The notes under the pieces: generated by a model
Seen by the model: the letters and a program-made list of their open reading frames with translations, nothing else
Told to the model about the DNA's origin: nothing
The model's database searches: none
NCBI GenBank assembly: GCA_013824865.1
Contig: PNON01000011.1
Span: 1-50,516, forward strand
From: Anaerolinea sp.
GTDB taxonomy: Bacteria; Chloroflexota; Anaerolineae; Anaerolineales; Anaerolineaceae
Direction of reading: 5' to 3'
DNA length: 50,516 bases
Shown: positions 14,974 to 23,197 of the stretch, piece after piece
Numbering within the stretch: position 1 is the stretch's first letter
How the letters are laid out: every line of letters begins with the position of its first letter
Translations under genes and position numbers: made by a program

Positions 14974-15261
14974 ATGGGATCCGTCATCGCACCCCGGGTC
15001 GTCGCACTGGAAACAACCGTAAAAGATCACGACGAGCAATTGCTCCGACACAACTCCAAATTACAGGAGCATGATCAATTACTGTATGGGATCAAGGATT
15101 GTCCTGGCGTTGTAAGTGATGTTGTGGATATCCAGAAAGCCATTGAGAAGATCAACCTGTTACTCAATTCGCAGACGATCTATAACAAGATCCTCACTTT
15201 CTTTGCAAGCGCGCTTTCGTTGGCGATCGTTTCTTACTTGATCAAATTGGTACTGAAATGA
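14974..15261 (+). CDS. Coiled-coil protein with C-terminal membrane anchor (XhlA-like build)
   Basis: The 95-residue protein has an N-terminal heptad-rich coiled coil (about residues 8-60) and a C-terminal hydrophobic segment (ILTFFASALSLAIVSYLIKL, 73-92). This is the layout of XhlA-type lysis proteins that act with holins. It lies 3 bases after the candidate holin and overlaps the next gene by four bases. Function by topology only. Confidence 0.6.
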   Translation: MGSVIAPRVVALETTVKDHDEQLLRHNSKLQEHDQLLYGIKDCPGVVSDVVDIQKAIEKINLLLNSQTIYNKILTFFASALSLAIVSYLIKLVLK

Positions 15262-15503
15262 AATCAGCCTCGCAGGTTTCACTCGAAAAGTATGTGGATG
15301 CAAAGATCCACGGCGCGAAGAAAGCCTCTGCCTTAGCCGCACGCTCAATCGAAATACGCGTGAACTTGATGACCGAGGAGATCAAGATACTTCGGTCATC
15401 CAAGGATAAGCTCGAAGGCAAGGCGTCGCAGAACCAGGTGTTTATTGCATACGCGATCTCAATTGTCGGGCTGGTAATTGGTCTTATAGGAATATTCAAA
15501 TGA
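15258..15503 (+). CDS. Second coiled-coil, tail-anchored small membrane protein
   Basis: The 81-residue protein repeats the same build: a charged helical part, then a C-terminal hydrophobic anchor (FIAYAISIVGLVIGLIGIF, about 62-80). Phages often carry such short proteins, with a KYVDAKI-type start and membrane tail, near the lysis genes. Start and stop overlap both neighbours (ATGA), which supports translation. Confidence 0.6.
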   Translation: MKSASQVSLEKYVDAKIHGAKKASALAARSIEIRVNLMTEEIKILRSSKDKLEGKASQNQVFIAYAISIVGLVIGLIGIFK

Positions 15504-16192
15504 CCGTCGAAAAGTTGAAGCAATTGGAACTGGAAGGGATCGCATCCCAGCTTGAAACTCCCGAGGATGATCCACGGGAGATCAGCGATGCTGCCAGAGA
15601 GCGGTTTGAGCAGATGGTGGCTGGAGTGCTGGCCTCCCCCCAGCCTCCCCCAAATAATCCTTCGGATGTATTTGGAGAGGGAGCAAATCCTGAGGAATGG
15701 TTCTCGCAGTACCTAGAGCTGGCGAAGGCGGGGTTCAAGTGGCGAGTGGCGGCCTATATTGCCTGGGCATCCAGCCCAAAGATCGACCGTTGGCCAAAGA
15801 CCCAGAACCAATTTGCAACACAGATACTCGGTTTGACTTCCGATCGGGTGATCATCACCTGGCGTCAGAAAAACCCATCCATTGATTCCACCATCGGGCA
15901 GTTACAGTCCCAACCGCTCTTCGCACACAGGGCGGATATCTTCGACGCTTTGATCGAGAGTGCTTCGAACCCCAATTATAAAAATCACCAAGACCGCAAG
16001 CTTGCGTTGGAAATGCTGGGAGACTACAGCCCCAAGATCAAGATAGAGGATGAGCGCAAGGGATCGGGGCAGGAAGATTATTCTGAAATTAGCGACGATG
16101 AATTGACCGAGAAAGTGCTTGCGGCCAAACACATCAAAGCAAATGAAGTAAAACGCCAGCCTGAAACGGGTGAGGCAAATGAATCAGACTGA
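15500..16192 (+). CDS. terS: Terminase small subunit
   Basis: The 230-residue protein carries a helix-turn-helix-like part (about residues 94-125, DRWPKTQNQFATQILGLTSDRVIITWRQ) of the phBC6A51/terminase small subunit type, which recognises phage DNA for packaging. The C-terminal part is acidic. It overlaps the large subunit gene by 14 bases, the usual order. Residues about 46-62 (PQPPPNNPSDVFGEGA) are not part of the family core; they are encoded by a palindromic repeat inserted in frame, with a sister copy in the protease gene. The subunit would form a ring on DNA in the cytoplasm. Confidence 0.8.
   Translation: MTVEKLKQLELEGIASQLETPEDDPREISDAARERFEQMVAGVLASPQPPPNNPSDVFGEGANPEEWFSQYLELAKAGFKWRVAAYIAWASSPKIDRWPKTQNQFATQILGLTSDRVIITWRQKNPSIDSTIGQLQSQPLFAHRADIFDALIESASNPNYKNHQDRKLALEMLGDYSPKIKIEDERKGSGQEDYSEISDDELTEKVLAAKHIKANEVKRQPETGEANESD
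15634..15684. repeat. In-frame CCAAATA/TATTTGG palindromic repeat in terS
   Basis: CCCCCAAATA and TATTTGGAGAGGGAG flank an inner ATCC-TTC-GGAT hairpin. It is read as PPPNNPSDVFGEGA. The copy at 20637-20686 has the same inner hairpin and is read in the same frame. Confidence 0.85.
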
Positions 16193-17732
16193 AAGAGAAG
16201 CATTATTAGCGGACGGCGAGAAAGCTGAAAGGGCATTGGCCAGACGGCATTTGATCGATTATGCCTGTTACATGGCACCCTGGTATATCCCAGCTCCGCA
16301 TATTGTGCTATTGGCCCAATACCTGGAGAAGGTTGAGCTGTTCATCCGCACCGAAGGAAAAGAAGGGATCGGGCGATTGATGGTTTTCATGCCGCCAAGG
16401 TATGGAAAGAGCGAAACGATCAGCCGGTTATTCCCGTCCTGGGTGCTGGGTAAAAATCCAGACAAAAGAGTTATTCAGACATCCTACGGCGCAGATCTGG
16501 CCCAGGATGACAGCCGCAAGGTAAGGGAATATCTTACCAGCCCGCGGTTCATGAATATATTTGGCAAGAATGCCTGTTCTGTTGACGGTGCGGTGGAAAT
16601 ATCCATTGACAGCCGGAGCCAGGCGCACTGGGATCTGGCAGCTCCACATCGGGGCGGGCTGGTGGCCGCGGGTATAGGAGGCGGTATTACAGGTAAAGGC
16701 GCCAATCTGCTCAATATTGACGACCCCATCAAAAGCCGGGATGAAGCTGACAGCGAGGCATACCTCAAGACTCTAATGAGCTGGTATCGATCGACCGCCT
16801 ATTCCCGGCTTGAGAAGGGTGGGGCGATCGTGATCACCCATACCAGGTGGAGTTTGGATGACCTGGCCGGTCAATTACTGCAGGCGATGGGAAGTGATTC
16901 AGAACTAGTAGACAAGTACGAGATCTTATTCCTGCCAGCCATTGCTTTGGATGAAGACCAGTATGCCAGGGATGAAGCGCAGCAAAAAGAAGAGATGCTG
17001 AAGGGTATCTTCCTTCCGATCGGCGGGGATATGCTGGGACGCAAAGCTGGTGAAGCCTTATGGCCGGATAAAGCCAGCACTGATCAGCTGAAGGCTACAC
17101 GCGAAAATGTGACAGATCTGGAGTGGTGGCCTGTTTATCAACAGCTACCGCAACCGATCACCGGCGGCTTCTTCCAGGACGGGGATTTCATTGTGGTGGA
17201 TGAAGCGCCCAAAGGGTTGAAGTGGTACCGGTATATGGATCTGGCGATCGGCAGGACTTCACGATCGGACTTCAATTCGACCGTAGCAATCGCACATGAC
17301 CCCAACACCGGTTTCATCTACCTGAGGGACATGATCCGGATCCGCGAGCTGAATGAATTTCTTGCCACAGTCAAGGAATGGATGCTGAGCCCTGGAGAAA
17401 AGGGGACGATCTGGGCAGTGGAAGATGTTGCTTTCCAGACTGTCGTCTTCAACGACTTTATGAAAGACAAGGATCTGATCAATACAGCGATCACCCAGAT
17501 CCGGCCTGAAGGGGACAAAGTTACCCGGGCAAGGCCACTGCAGACACGCTGCAGGCAGGGATTTGTGATGGTGGTGGATGCGCCGTGGGTAAGAGGCTTT
17601 CTACAGGAGGCTTTTCGGTTTGGGCCCAATGCCAGGAAAGATGATCAAATCGATACAGCCAGCGGTGGGATGAAGGCTATCCTGGATAACGCGAGAATTC
17701 CAGCACCAGCTGAGATGATCGGATTTGCATAA
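16179..17732 (+). CDS. terL: Terminase large subunit (packaging ATPase and nuclease)
   Basis: The 517-residue protein has a Walker A-like MPPRYGKSE (residues 71-79) near the N-terminus and the THTRWSLDDLAGQL motif typical of this family. The C-terminal RNase H-like nuclease shows MDLAIGRTSRSDFNSTVAIA with acidic metal ligands and AVEDVAFQ. It pumps DNA into the prohead and cuts it at the end. I take ATG 16179, with GAGG just upstream, rather than the GTG at 16170. It follows terS with an overlap and precedes the portal gene by 8 bases. Confidence 0.93.
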   Translation: MNQTEREALLADGEKAERALARRHLIDYACYMAPWYIPAPHIVLLAQYLEKVELFIRTEGKEGIGRLMVFMPPRYGKSETISRLFPSWVLGKNPDKRVIQTSYGADLAQDDSRKVREYLTSPRFMNIFGKNACSVDGAVEISIDSRSQAHWDLAAPHRGGLVAAGIGGGITGKGANLLNIDDPIKSRDEADSEAYLKTLMSWYRSTAYSRLEKGGAIVITHTRWSLDDLAGQLLQAMGSDSELVDKYEILFLPAIALDEDQYARDEAQQKEEMLKGIFLPIGGDMLGRKAGEALWPDKASTDQLKATRENVTDLEWWPVYQQLPQPITGGFFQDGDFIVVDEAPKGLKWYRYMDLAIGRTSRSDFNSTVAIAHDPNTGFIYLRDMIRIRELNEFLATVKEWMLSPGEKGTIWAVEDVAFQTVVFNDFMKDKDLINTAITQIRPEGDKVTRARPLQTRCRQGFVMVVDAPWVRGFLQEAFRFGPNARKDDQIDTASGGMKAILDNARIPAPAEMIGFA

Positions 17733-17740
17733 GGAGCAAC

Positions 17741-19411
17741 ATGGGACTTATTAATCAATTATTTGGAAAACTCGGCTATGCAAAGGCTCCCTCAATGGCC
17801 GGAGATCGGAAGAAGCTCGCGCCCTGGATCTCCGCTTACGCACATTCTGAGGAATGGAATATTCCGGACCCCAGCTATACCCAGGGTGAGGCAGATCTTT
17901 ACACCAAACTTGCGTGGATCTATATCGCAGTCACACGGGTGGCAAAAGCGGCCGCGGCAGTGGAAATGAAGATTTACCAAGGCGACGGGGACGAAGATGA
18001 TATAGAACTTGTCAACCACGATTTTCTGCGGTTAGTCAGAAGCCCCAATCCGAATATGAGCCGGTTCGAATTTCTGGAAGCAACATATTCCTATTACACG
18101 CTGACCGGAAATGCTTACTGGTGGCTCAACCTGGTGGGCGGAAGACCCGCTGAGATGTGGGTCATTCCATCCGGAATGATGGAACCCCTGCCGGACGAAA
18201 AACTATTTATCAAGGGGTACAAATTCACTTCGCATTATGGGCAGGAAATTCAACTTACGGTTGACGAGGTGGTGCATTTCAAGAATTTCAACCCGACCAA
18301 CGATTTTTCCGGGGTCAGCCCATTCAAAGCGGCCTCCACAGATATCACCACAGAGCTGACGATGAGCCAATGGAATGGCAAAAATTACGGGGAAAACAAC
18401 GGCCGTTTACCAGGGATCATCGCTTTCAAGGATTATGTGGAAGACAGGGAGTGGGAATCGATCAAGCGAGAGGTTGACACGAACGCAAAACGGCGAGCCA
18501 TGATGCTTTTACGCGGCGCTGGCAACGGCGTGAACTGGCTGCAGAACACCATGAGCCAAAAGGATATGGATTTCATCAACCAGAGAACTTTCTCCAAAGA
18601 GGAGATATTCTCACTTGTGGCGCCGGGATTGAGCTCTGTTTTGGCTGTGAACGCAACCGAAGCGAACGCAAAAACCGGATTGGCTACATTCAATTCCATG
18701 GCGATCTGGCCGATGTTGTCGTCTGTCGGGGAAAAGGTATCGGCGGATCTACTCCCGTTCTATGGAGATAATTTGCGAGTTGCGCACGAAGATATCCGCA
18801 TCACTGACCGAGTGCTGAATCTCGACGAACAGCGTGAATATGCCAAAACGCATACCCTGGATGAGATCCGCAAGAAATATTACGGGGATAAACCATTACC
18901 CAAGCGCGGAGATCTATTACCAGTGGAGCTTGTTCCAATATCCACACCAGGCCCGGTGCCTGTGACAGAACACTCGAGCGGAAAGTTACCGGAAGACCCA
19001 GGCAAGCTGCAGAACAAGGAACCGGTCCCTTCACAATTAGATATTCCGGAGGAGGGGACGATGAAGGCCAGCACAGAGGGTGGACACACAGGTCCACCCC
19101 TACAAGAACACGGGGAAAGGGATACGGATCTGGGGAAGTGGAGGAAGCAAGCCACCAACCGCATGAAACGAGGAAAGAGCGCGGATGCTGAGTTTATCAG
19201 CGACGCGATACCGGAAAGCATGAAGGAGGTGATCCACTCTGCGTTGAAGGACTGCCAGGATGTTGAAAGCGTGAAGGCAGTATTTGATTCGATCACCGGC
19301 AATAAAGCGGTTTACCAGGCGATAGAGAGTGCGTTCAGCCAGGCAACCCCTGCCCAAAAGGCAGAGCTGCTGACCACGCTCATTCCTTCAGACTGGAGAG
19401 GATATCCATAA
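17741..19411 (+). CDS. Portal protein (HK97-type) with in-frame repeat
   Basis: The 556-residue protein matches phage portal proteins in order and sequence style: an N-terminal YTKLAWIYIAVTRVAKAAA helix, NAYWWL ... PAEMWVIP, and DEVVHFKNFNP ... GVSPFKAA. It forms the dodecameric DNA channel at a capsid vertex. AAGGAG precedes the ATG. The last 150 residues are a polar, probably flexible extension. Within it, residues about 446-456 (EGGHTGPPLQE) come from a GGGTGGAC-type palindromic repeat. The stop overlaps the next start (TAATG). Confidence 0.92.
   Translation: MGLINQLFGKLGYAKAPSMAGDRKKLAPWISAYAHSEEWNIPDPSYTQGEADLYTKLAWIYIAVTRVAKAAAAVEMKIYQGDGDEDDIELVNHDFLRLVRSPNPNMSRFEFLEATYSYYTLTGNAYWWLNLVGGRPAEMWVIPSGMMEPLPDEKLFIKGYKFTSHYGQEIQLTVDEVVHFKNFNPTNDFSGVSPFKAASTDITTELTMSQWNGKNYGENNGRLPGIIAFKDYVEDREWESIKREVDTNAKRRAMMLLRGAGNGVNWLQNTMSQKDMDFINQRTFSKEEIFSLVAPGLSSVLAVNATEANAKTGLATFNSMAIWPMLSSVGEKVSADLLPFYGDNLRVAHEDIRITDRVLNLDEQREYAKTHTLDEIRKKYYGDKPLPKRGDLLPVELVPISTPGPVPVTEHSSGKLPEDPGKLQNKEPVPSQLDIPEEGTMKASTEGGHTGPPLQEHGERDTDLGKWRKQATNRMKRGKSADAEFISDAIPESMKEVIHSALKDCQDVESVKAVFDSITGNKAVYQAIESAFSQATPAQKAELLTTLIPSDWRGYP
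19076..19107. repeat. In-frame GGGTGGAC-type palindromic repeat in the portal gene
   Basis: GGGTGGAC (19078-19085), ACACAG, GTCCACCC (19092-19099), then CTACAAGA. It is read as GGHTGPPLQ in the portal C-terminal tail. Confidence 0.9.
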
Positions 19412-20085
19412 TGCCTGAACTGAAGAACCGATCAGAGCTGGAAAAAGCAATCGCGAAGGCGATAGGCGGCAAGCTGAGCGGGAAAACCCAGCAGTTGATG
19501 AAGCTATTGGGCGATCCGCCTGAGTTGAGCCGGGTACCCGCGTCCTTCTGGGAAGAACTGGGTGTTGACTTGACCAGCGCGATCAAACCTGAGTTGAAGA
19601 AGGTCTTTGAGACGGCGGCGGAGGAACTGATCGTCAGTAAAGTTGTCGGTGTGGACTGGGCGCTAGTCAACCATGCGGCAAGCGAGTGGGCAAGCACGTA
19701 CACATTCGAGCTGGTGAAAGATATTAACAAGAACAGCAGGGATGCGCTGCAAGAGCTAATAAGCGGGTTTTTTGAGAAGCAAACCACGCTGGGAGAGCTG
19801 GAAGCCAACGTGGAAGGCATGTTCGGGGAATACCGGGCGGCCTTGATCGCCGTGACAGAGACCACCAGAGCCAGCACAGAAGGTGAAAAGCAAACCGTTG
19901 AGCTGATCAAACAGGACAGCGGGATCCAGATGAAGCCATTTTTTGTGACCATGAAAGATGAAACGGTTTGCGATGAATGCGGCCCGATGGATGGGCAGGA
20001 GATCACTGACGACAGCCAGTATGCCCCGCTTCATCCAGGCTGCAGATGCAGTACGCGCTATGAATTCGAGGGCAGCCATGATTAA
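19411..20085 (+). CDS. Mu F-like minor head protein
   Basis: The 224-residue protein ends with the phage Mu F / SPP1 gp7 pattern: a VTETTRAS helix, then VCDECGPMDGQEI ... HPGCRCSTRYEF (about residues 188-218), with Cys and His that may bind zinc. Such proteins sit at the portal and help head assembly or DNA delivery. It is coupled to the portal gene by TAATG and overlaps the next gene by 8 bases. Confidence 0.88.
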   Translation: MPELKNRSELEKAIAKAIGGKLSGKTQQLMKLLGDPPELSRVPASFWEELGVDLTSAIKPELKKVFETAAEELIVSKVVGVDWALVNHAASEWASTYTFELVKDINKNSRDALQELISGFFEKQTTLGELEANVEGMFGEYRAALIAVTETTRASTEGEKQTVELIKQDSGIQMKPFFVTMKDETVCDECGPMDGQEITDDSQYAPLHPGCRCSTRYEFEGSHD

Positions 20086-20569
20086 TATCGAGGTAACCGG
20101 AGCGAAGGAATTAGTCGCCAAACTCGGGAAGATGGCGGGGTTGACTTTCTTCAAAGCTGCGCTTAAGGCAGGTGGGGTCTATTTGAAAGGCAAAATATCC
20201 ATTCCCCCAGGAGTAAACCGGTTATCCAGGGCTGAAGTCTATGGTGATACCTGGAAGGGTGGAGCCCAACGCAGATTTTTCTTTGGAGCGCTGATGGCCG
20301 GGATCATCGATGTGCCTTATGTCCGAAATCAAAGCGCCGGGAGCCAAGGCCTTACCAAACGATGGACCGTGAAGGCATCTGACGGCGGCATGACGGTGAC
20401 TGTGGGAAATAATGCGGGCTATGGCGCGCTGGTGCATGGTGAAGTTGGAGAACAAAGCCGATACCTGGCCGCGGTCGGATGGAGACCAGCGTCCACGGTG
20501 GCAGAGGAAGAAGGACCGGTGATTGTCCGCCAGATAGATGAGGCGGTAAGAAAGGAATGTGAGAAATGA
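20078..20569 (+). CDS. HK97 gp10-like head-tail joining protein
   Basis: The 163-residue protein starts MINIEVTGAKELVAKLGKMAG and contains YGALVHGEVG (about residues 110-119). Both are typical of the HK97 gp10 family of head-tail or neck completion proteins. I chose ATG 20078 because upstream frame merely overlaps the Mu F-like gene. Its position before the capsid gene is unusual; it normally follows the connector genes. It overlaps the next ORF by four bases. Confidence 0.72.
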   Translation: MINIEVTGAKELVAKLGKMAGLTFFKAALKAGGVYLKGKISIPPGVNRLSRAEVYGDTWKGGAQRRFFFGALMAGIIDVPYVRNQSAGSQGLTKRWTVKASDGGMTVTVGNNAGYGALVHGEVGEQSRYLAAVGWRPASTVAEEEGPVIVRQIDEAVRKECEK

Positions 20570-23088
20570 AAGAGATCTCTTTAATAGAAAATATTGATTC
20601 GTCAAACGAAGAAGTTGAGGCGATGCGGATATCGGCCCCATCCCAACCTTCCCCAAATAATCCTACGGATGTATTTGGAGAAGGAGCTTTGAAGCTTGGG
20701 GCGCGGAATAACAGCGGGGATAAGGCGCGGGTACTGAAGATCCGGGAGATGGCGATAGCTATCCAGGGGTTGACCGACGAGATGGAACCGGGTGATGCCC
20801 CTTCGACAAGCTCAGGGGATGAAGGTGGACACGCAGGTCCACCCCTACAGGAAGCGGCGCAGAAATCCGGGAAAAAGGGGGAGGATGAGGTTTCTGTCTA
20901 CCAGGTGATGGCCGGGGAAGTGGTGGCGGTCAAAGGCAAGAATGATGATGACGATACCTGGGAATTGGATATCCTGGCAGCTCCCTATTATGGTCCAAAC
21001 AATGGAAAAGATATCGATAAGCAATATTTCAGCCCGAACACGAAGTTTCACGAAGAAACACTAAAAAGTCCGTTGATTGTGTATTTTCATGGCTGGTCTC
21101 CGGAAGGAAAACCGATGGGGATGCCGGAGATCATCGGATCAGCGCTGAAATTATGGAAAGATGCCAAGGGATTATGGTACAGGATCAAACTTGACAAGGT
21201 GAACGCATTTGCCAAACGGGCATGGGCGGCCGCAAAGGAAGGTACAGCGAAAGCCAGCTCAGGCAGCCTTTCGCACCTGGTGCGAATTGCAAAGGATGGA
21301 GAAATTCTCAACTGGCCGCTGGCAGAGATCTCGTTGATCGATACCGGCAAGAACCGCTTCCCGGCCAATGCTTTTGCGGTGGCGCTGCCAGTCATGAAAG
21401 CGCATTACGAGGGAATATCAGCCTTACTGGAAACTGAGGAAGACGCGATAGGTGCGCAACCCGCACAAAGCACGTCTCAAGGTGAACAGGCGGCTGTTTC
21501 TAAAAAATCAAATCAACCCCCCTCCCCAGAGGGTGGACACACAGGTCCACCCCTACATAAAGAAGGGACCCACCCTAACCCTCCTCAAATAAAAACAACA
21601 TTTGGAGAGGGAACCAGAAACAAGGAGACTAAAATGACACCCGAAGAAATTCAAGCCTTGTTCGACAAGGCAATTGCTGCGCACGATCTTGCTCAAGCTG
21701 ACGCGCTCAAAGCGCAACTGGCTGAGAAAGAAAAGATCGATGCGGCCGTGAAGGCAGAAAAAGAGAAATGGGAAGCCGAAGCGGCTACCAAATCCCGTTT
21801 GAATGCCGGAGCGCCTCACCAGGCTCAGTTCGCTGATACCTGGAAGTACGACAACTATTCACCTGCTGAAATTGGCTTGGCGGTGGATATCTTACGCTCC
21901 AACAAAGAACCGGTATCCCCGGCAATGATCAAGGCGTTGGCCTTGAAATGCTCAGAGCTGAAGGACAGCGAAGAGAGCGTGTATGTTAAATCGGCCATGA
22001 AGAAAGCCGGATTGGAACCGACCGTGGAAGCCATCAAAGCTGCCACAGACCCGATGTACACCGGCGGGTCCCTGATTGGTTCCGATTGGGTCGGTGCCGC
22101 TTATGCAATGCAGATCTGGGGTGCCATCCGCGCAGCCCGGCAGATCGTCCCCAAAATCCCTTCTGTTGTTATTCCGGATGGGTATAGCTCGGAATACTTC
22201 CCTCTGGAAGGGGCTGACCCGACCTGGTACAAAGTGGCTGAGACATCAGCCGCGGACAGCACGATGAAGTTCCCAACTGCCTCAGTAACAGCCAGCCAGG
22301 CAGCCACCGCCAGAAAGCAGATCACTGTTGCAAAGATGGGCGCCCGGGCAATGTACTCAGGCGAGATGGTCGAAGACAGCTTGCTGCCCTTCGCCGCTCA
22401 GCTTCAGGAACAACTGCAGCAATCCGGCGGAGAAATGCTGGAACATGTGGTTATCGACGGCGATACCACCACAACCGGCAGTACCAACATCAATGATATC
22501 GGCAACAGTTCCACCCAGACCGCCACCAATCTTCATCTGGTGATGGACGGATTCCGGAAACTGGCGCTGGTTACCAATACAGCAAACAGCCGATCGGCTG
22601 CCGGATCACTGACCGTGGACGACTTCATTGAAACCCTGTGGTTGATGGGAACAGCAGGATTGGCTGTTTCCGATCCGACAAAATGCGCTTTCATCATCGA
22701 CCCGAATGTGCTCAAGGCCGCTTCCAAGCTGCCTGAGGTATTGACCCGGGATGTGAACGGCGTAGCCACCCTGGAAAACGGCTGGCTGAAACGGATCTGG
22801 AGCGTGGAAGTGCTGCCGAGCTGGTTCATGCACTACAAGTCCACCACTTACCCGCGCAAAGCCAACACGGCGGGCAAGGTTGACCAGGATACCCAGACCA
22901 ACAACACCACAGGAGCCATCCTGGGCGTGCGCTTTGATCAGTGGAAACTGGCCTACAAACGCAAACTGACGATGGAGACCACCAGGTTCGCCAACTCAGA
23001 CTCCTGGGAGATCACCGCGCTCATGCGTGTGGGTTTGGGATACCGGGACACCGAGGCGAGCGCCATCAGCTACAACGTGGGAATTTAG
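20566..23088 (+). CDS. Prohead protease - scaffold - major capsid fusion
   Basis: One 840-residue frame contains three functions. Residues about 100-290 are a prohead serine protease: YFHGW with His175, SSGS at 231-234 and EISLIDTG near 258-265. Residues 357-420 are a charged coiled-coil scaffold-like part, and the remainder is an HK97-fold major capsid protein. Protease and capsid are normally separate genes. Here they are joined by a linker (about 322-349) made of two palindromic repeats, and two more repeats lie in the N-terminus (25-41, 78-95). An internal ATG at 21634 with AAGGAG six bases before would give a free capsid precursor of 484 residues. I expect mostly the free form, with a little fusion. 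Confidence 0.85.
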   Translation: MKEISLIENIDSSNEEVEAMRISAPSQPSPNNPTDVFGEGALKLGARNNSGDKARVLKIREMAIAIQGLTDEMEPGDAPSTSSGDEGGHAGPPLQEAAQKSGKKGEDEVSVYQVMAGEVVAVKGKNDDDDTWELDILAAPYYGPNNGKDIDKQYFSPNTKFHEETLKSPLIVYFHGWSPEGKPMGMPEIIGSALKLWKDAKGLWYRIKLDKVNAFAKRAWAAAKEGTAKASSGSLSHLVRIAKDGEILNWPLAEISLIDTGKNRFPANAFAVALPVMKAHYEGISALLETEEDAIGAQPAQSTSQGEQAAVSKKSNQPPSPEGGHTGPPLHKEGTHPNPPQIKTTFGEGTRNKETKMTPEEIQALFDKAIAAHDLAQADALKAQLAEKEKIDAAVKAEKEKWEAEAATKSRLNAGAPHQAQFADTWKYDNYSPAEIGLAVDILRSNKEPVSPAMIKALALKCSELKDSEESVYVKSAMKKAGLEPTVEAIKAATDPMYTGGSLIGSDWVGAAYAMQIWGAIRAARQIVPKIPSVVIPDGYSSEYFPLEGADPTWYKVAETSAADSTMKFPTASVTASQAATARKQITVAKMGARAMYSGEMVEDSLLPFAAQLQEQLQQSGGEMLEHVVIDGDTTTTGSTNINDIGNSSTQTATNLHLVMDGFRKLALVTNTANSRSAAGSLTVDDFIETLWLMGTAGLAVSDPTKCAFIIDPNVLKAASKLPEVLTRDVNGVATLENGWLKRIWSVEVLPSWFMHYKSTTYPRKANTAGKVDQDTQTNNTTGAILGVRFDQWKLAYKRKLTMETTRFANSDSWEITALMRVGLGYRDTEASAISYNVGI
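20637..20686. repeat. In-frame CCAAATA/TATTTGG palindromic repeat
   Basis: CCTTCCCCAAATA, inner ATCC-TAC-GGAT, then TATTTGGAGAAGGAG. It is read as PSPNNPTDVFGEGA, the same frame as in terS. Confidence 0.85.
20798..20820. repeat. In-frame CCTTCGAC-type repeat
   Basis: CCCCTTCGACAAGCTCAGG followed by GGAT, read APSTSSGD, the same frame as the copy at 10756. It directly abuts a GGGTGGAC-type repeat, so the two form a composite insert. Confidence 0.85.
20822..20850. repeat. In-frame GGGTGGAC-type palindromic repeat (protease N-terminus)
   Basis: GGTGGAC (20824-20830), ACGCAG, GTCCACC (20837-20843), CCTACAGG. It is read as GGHAGPPLQ, the same frame as the portal copy. Confidence 0.9.
21528..21558. 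repeat. In-frame GGGTGGAC-type palindromic repeat in the protease-capsid linker
   Basis: GGGTGGAC (21531-21538), ACACAG, GTCCACCC (21545-21552), CTACA. It is read as EGGHTGPPLH, the third coding copy in the same frame. Confidence 0.9.
21571..21611. repeat. In-frame CCAAATA-type repeat in the protease-capsid linker
   Basis: CACCCTAACCCTCCTCAAAT and ATTTGGAGAGGG around AAAAACAAC, read as HPNPPQIKTTFGEG. It lies right behind the GGGTGGAC-type copy and 11 bases before the capsid ribosome site. Confidence 0.8.
21622..21636 (+). promoter_or_regulatory. Internal ribosome binding site and ATG for free major capsid protein
   Basis: AAGGAG (21622-21627), six bases, then ATG (21634). The product would begin MTPEEIQALFDKAIAAHDL, the natural start of a scaffold-plus-capsid precursor. 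It is the only good Shine-Dalgarno within the long fused frame that I noticed at a domain boundary. Confidence 0.75.
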
Positions 23089-23147
23089 CCCCACCCCTAA
23101 CCCTCTCCAAATATCCACGATAAACCTGTGGAATATTTGGAGAGGGA
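23089..23147. repeat. Long CCAAATA/TATTTGG palindrome after the capsid stop
   Basis: CCCTCTCCAAATATCCAC (23101-23118) pairs with GTGGAATATTTGGAGAGGG (23128-23146), starting right after the capsid TAG. This is a non-coding member of the family; it could also slow or end transcription, but no T tract follows. Confidence 0.85.
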
Positions 23148-23164
23148 GTAAATCAGTTGGATAA

Positions 23165-23188
23165 GGGCGGTGAAAGCCGCCCAAGGAG
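23165..23188 (+). promoter_or_regulatory. GC hairpin abutting a Shine-Dalgarno
   Basis: GGGCGG-TGAAAG-CCGCCC (23165-23182) lies directly before AAGGAG (23183-23188) of the gene at 23198. It may stabilise the mRNA end or set translation of this structural protein. Confidence 0.45.
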
Positions 23189-23197
23189 ACTACTAAA

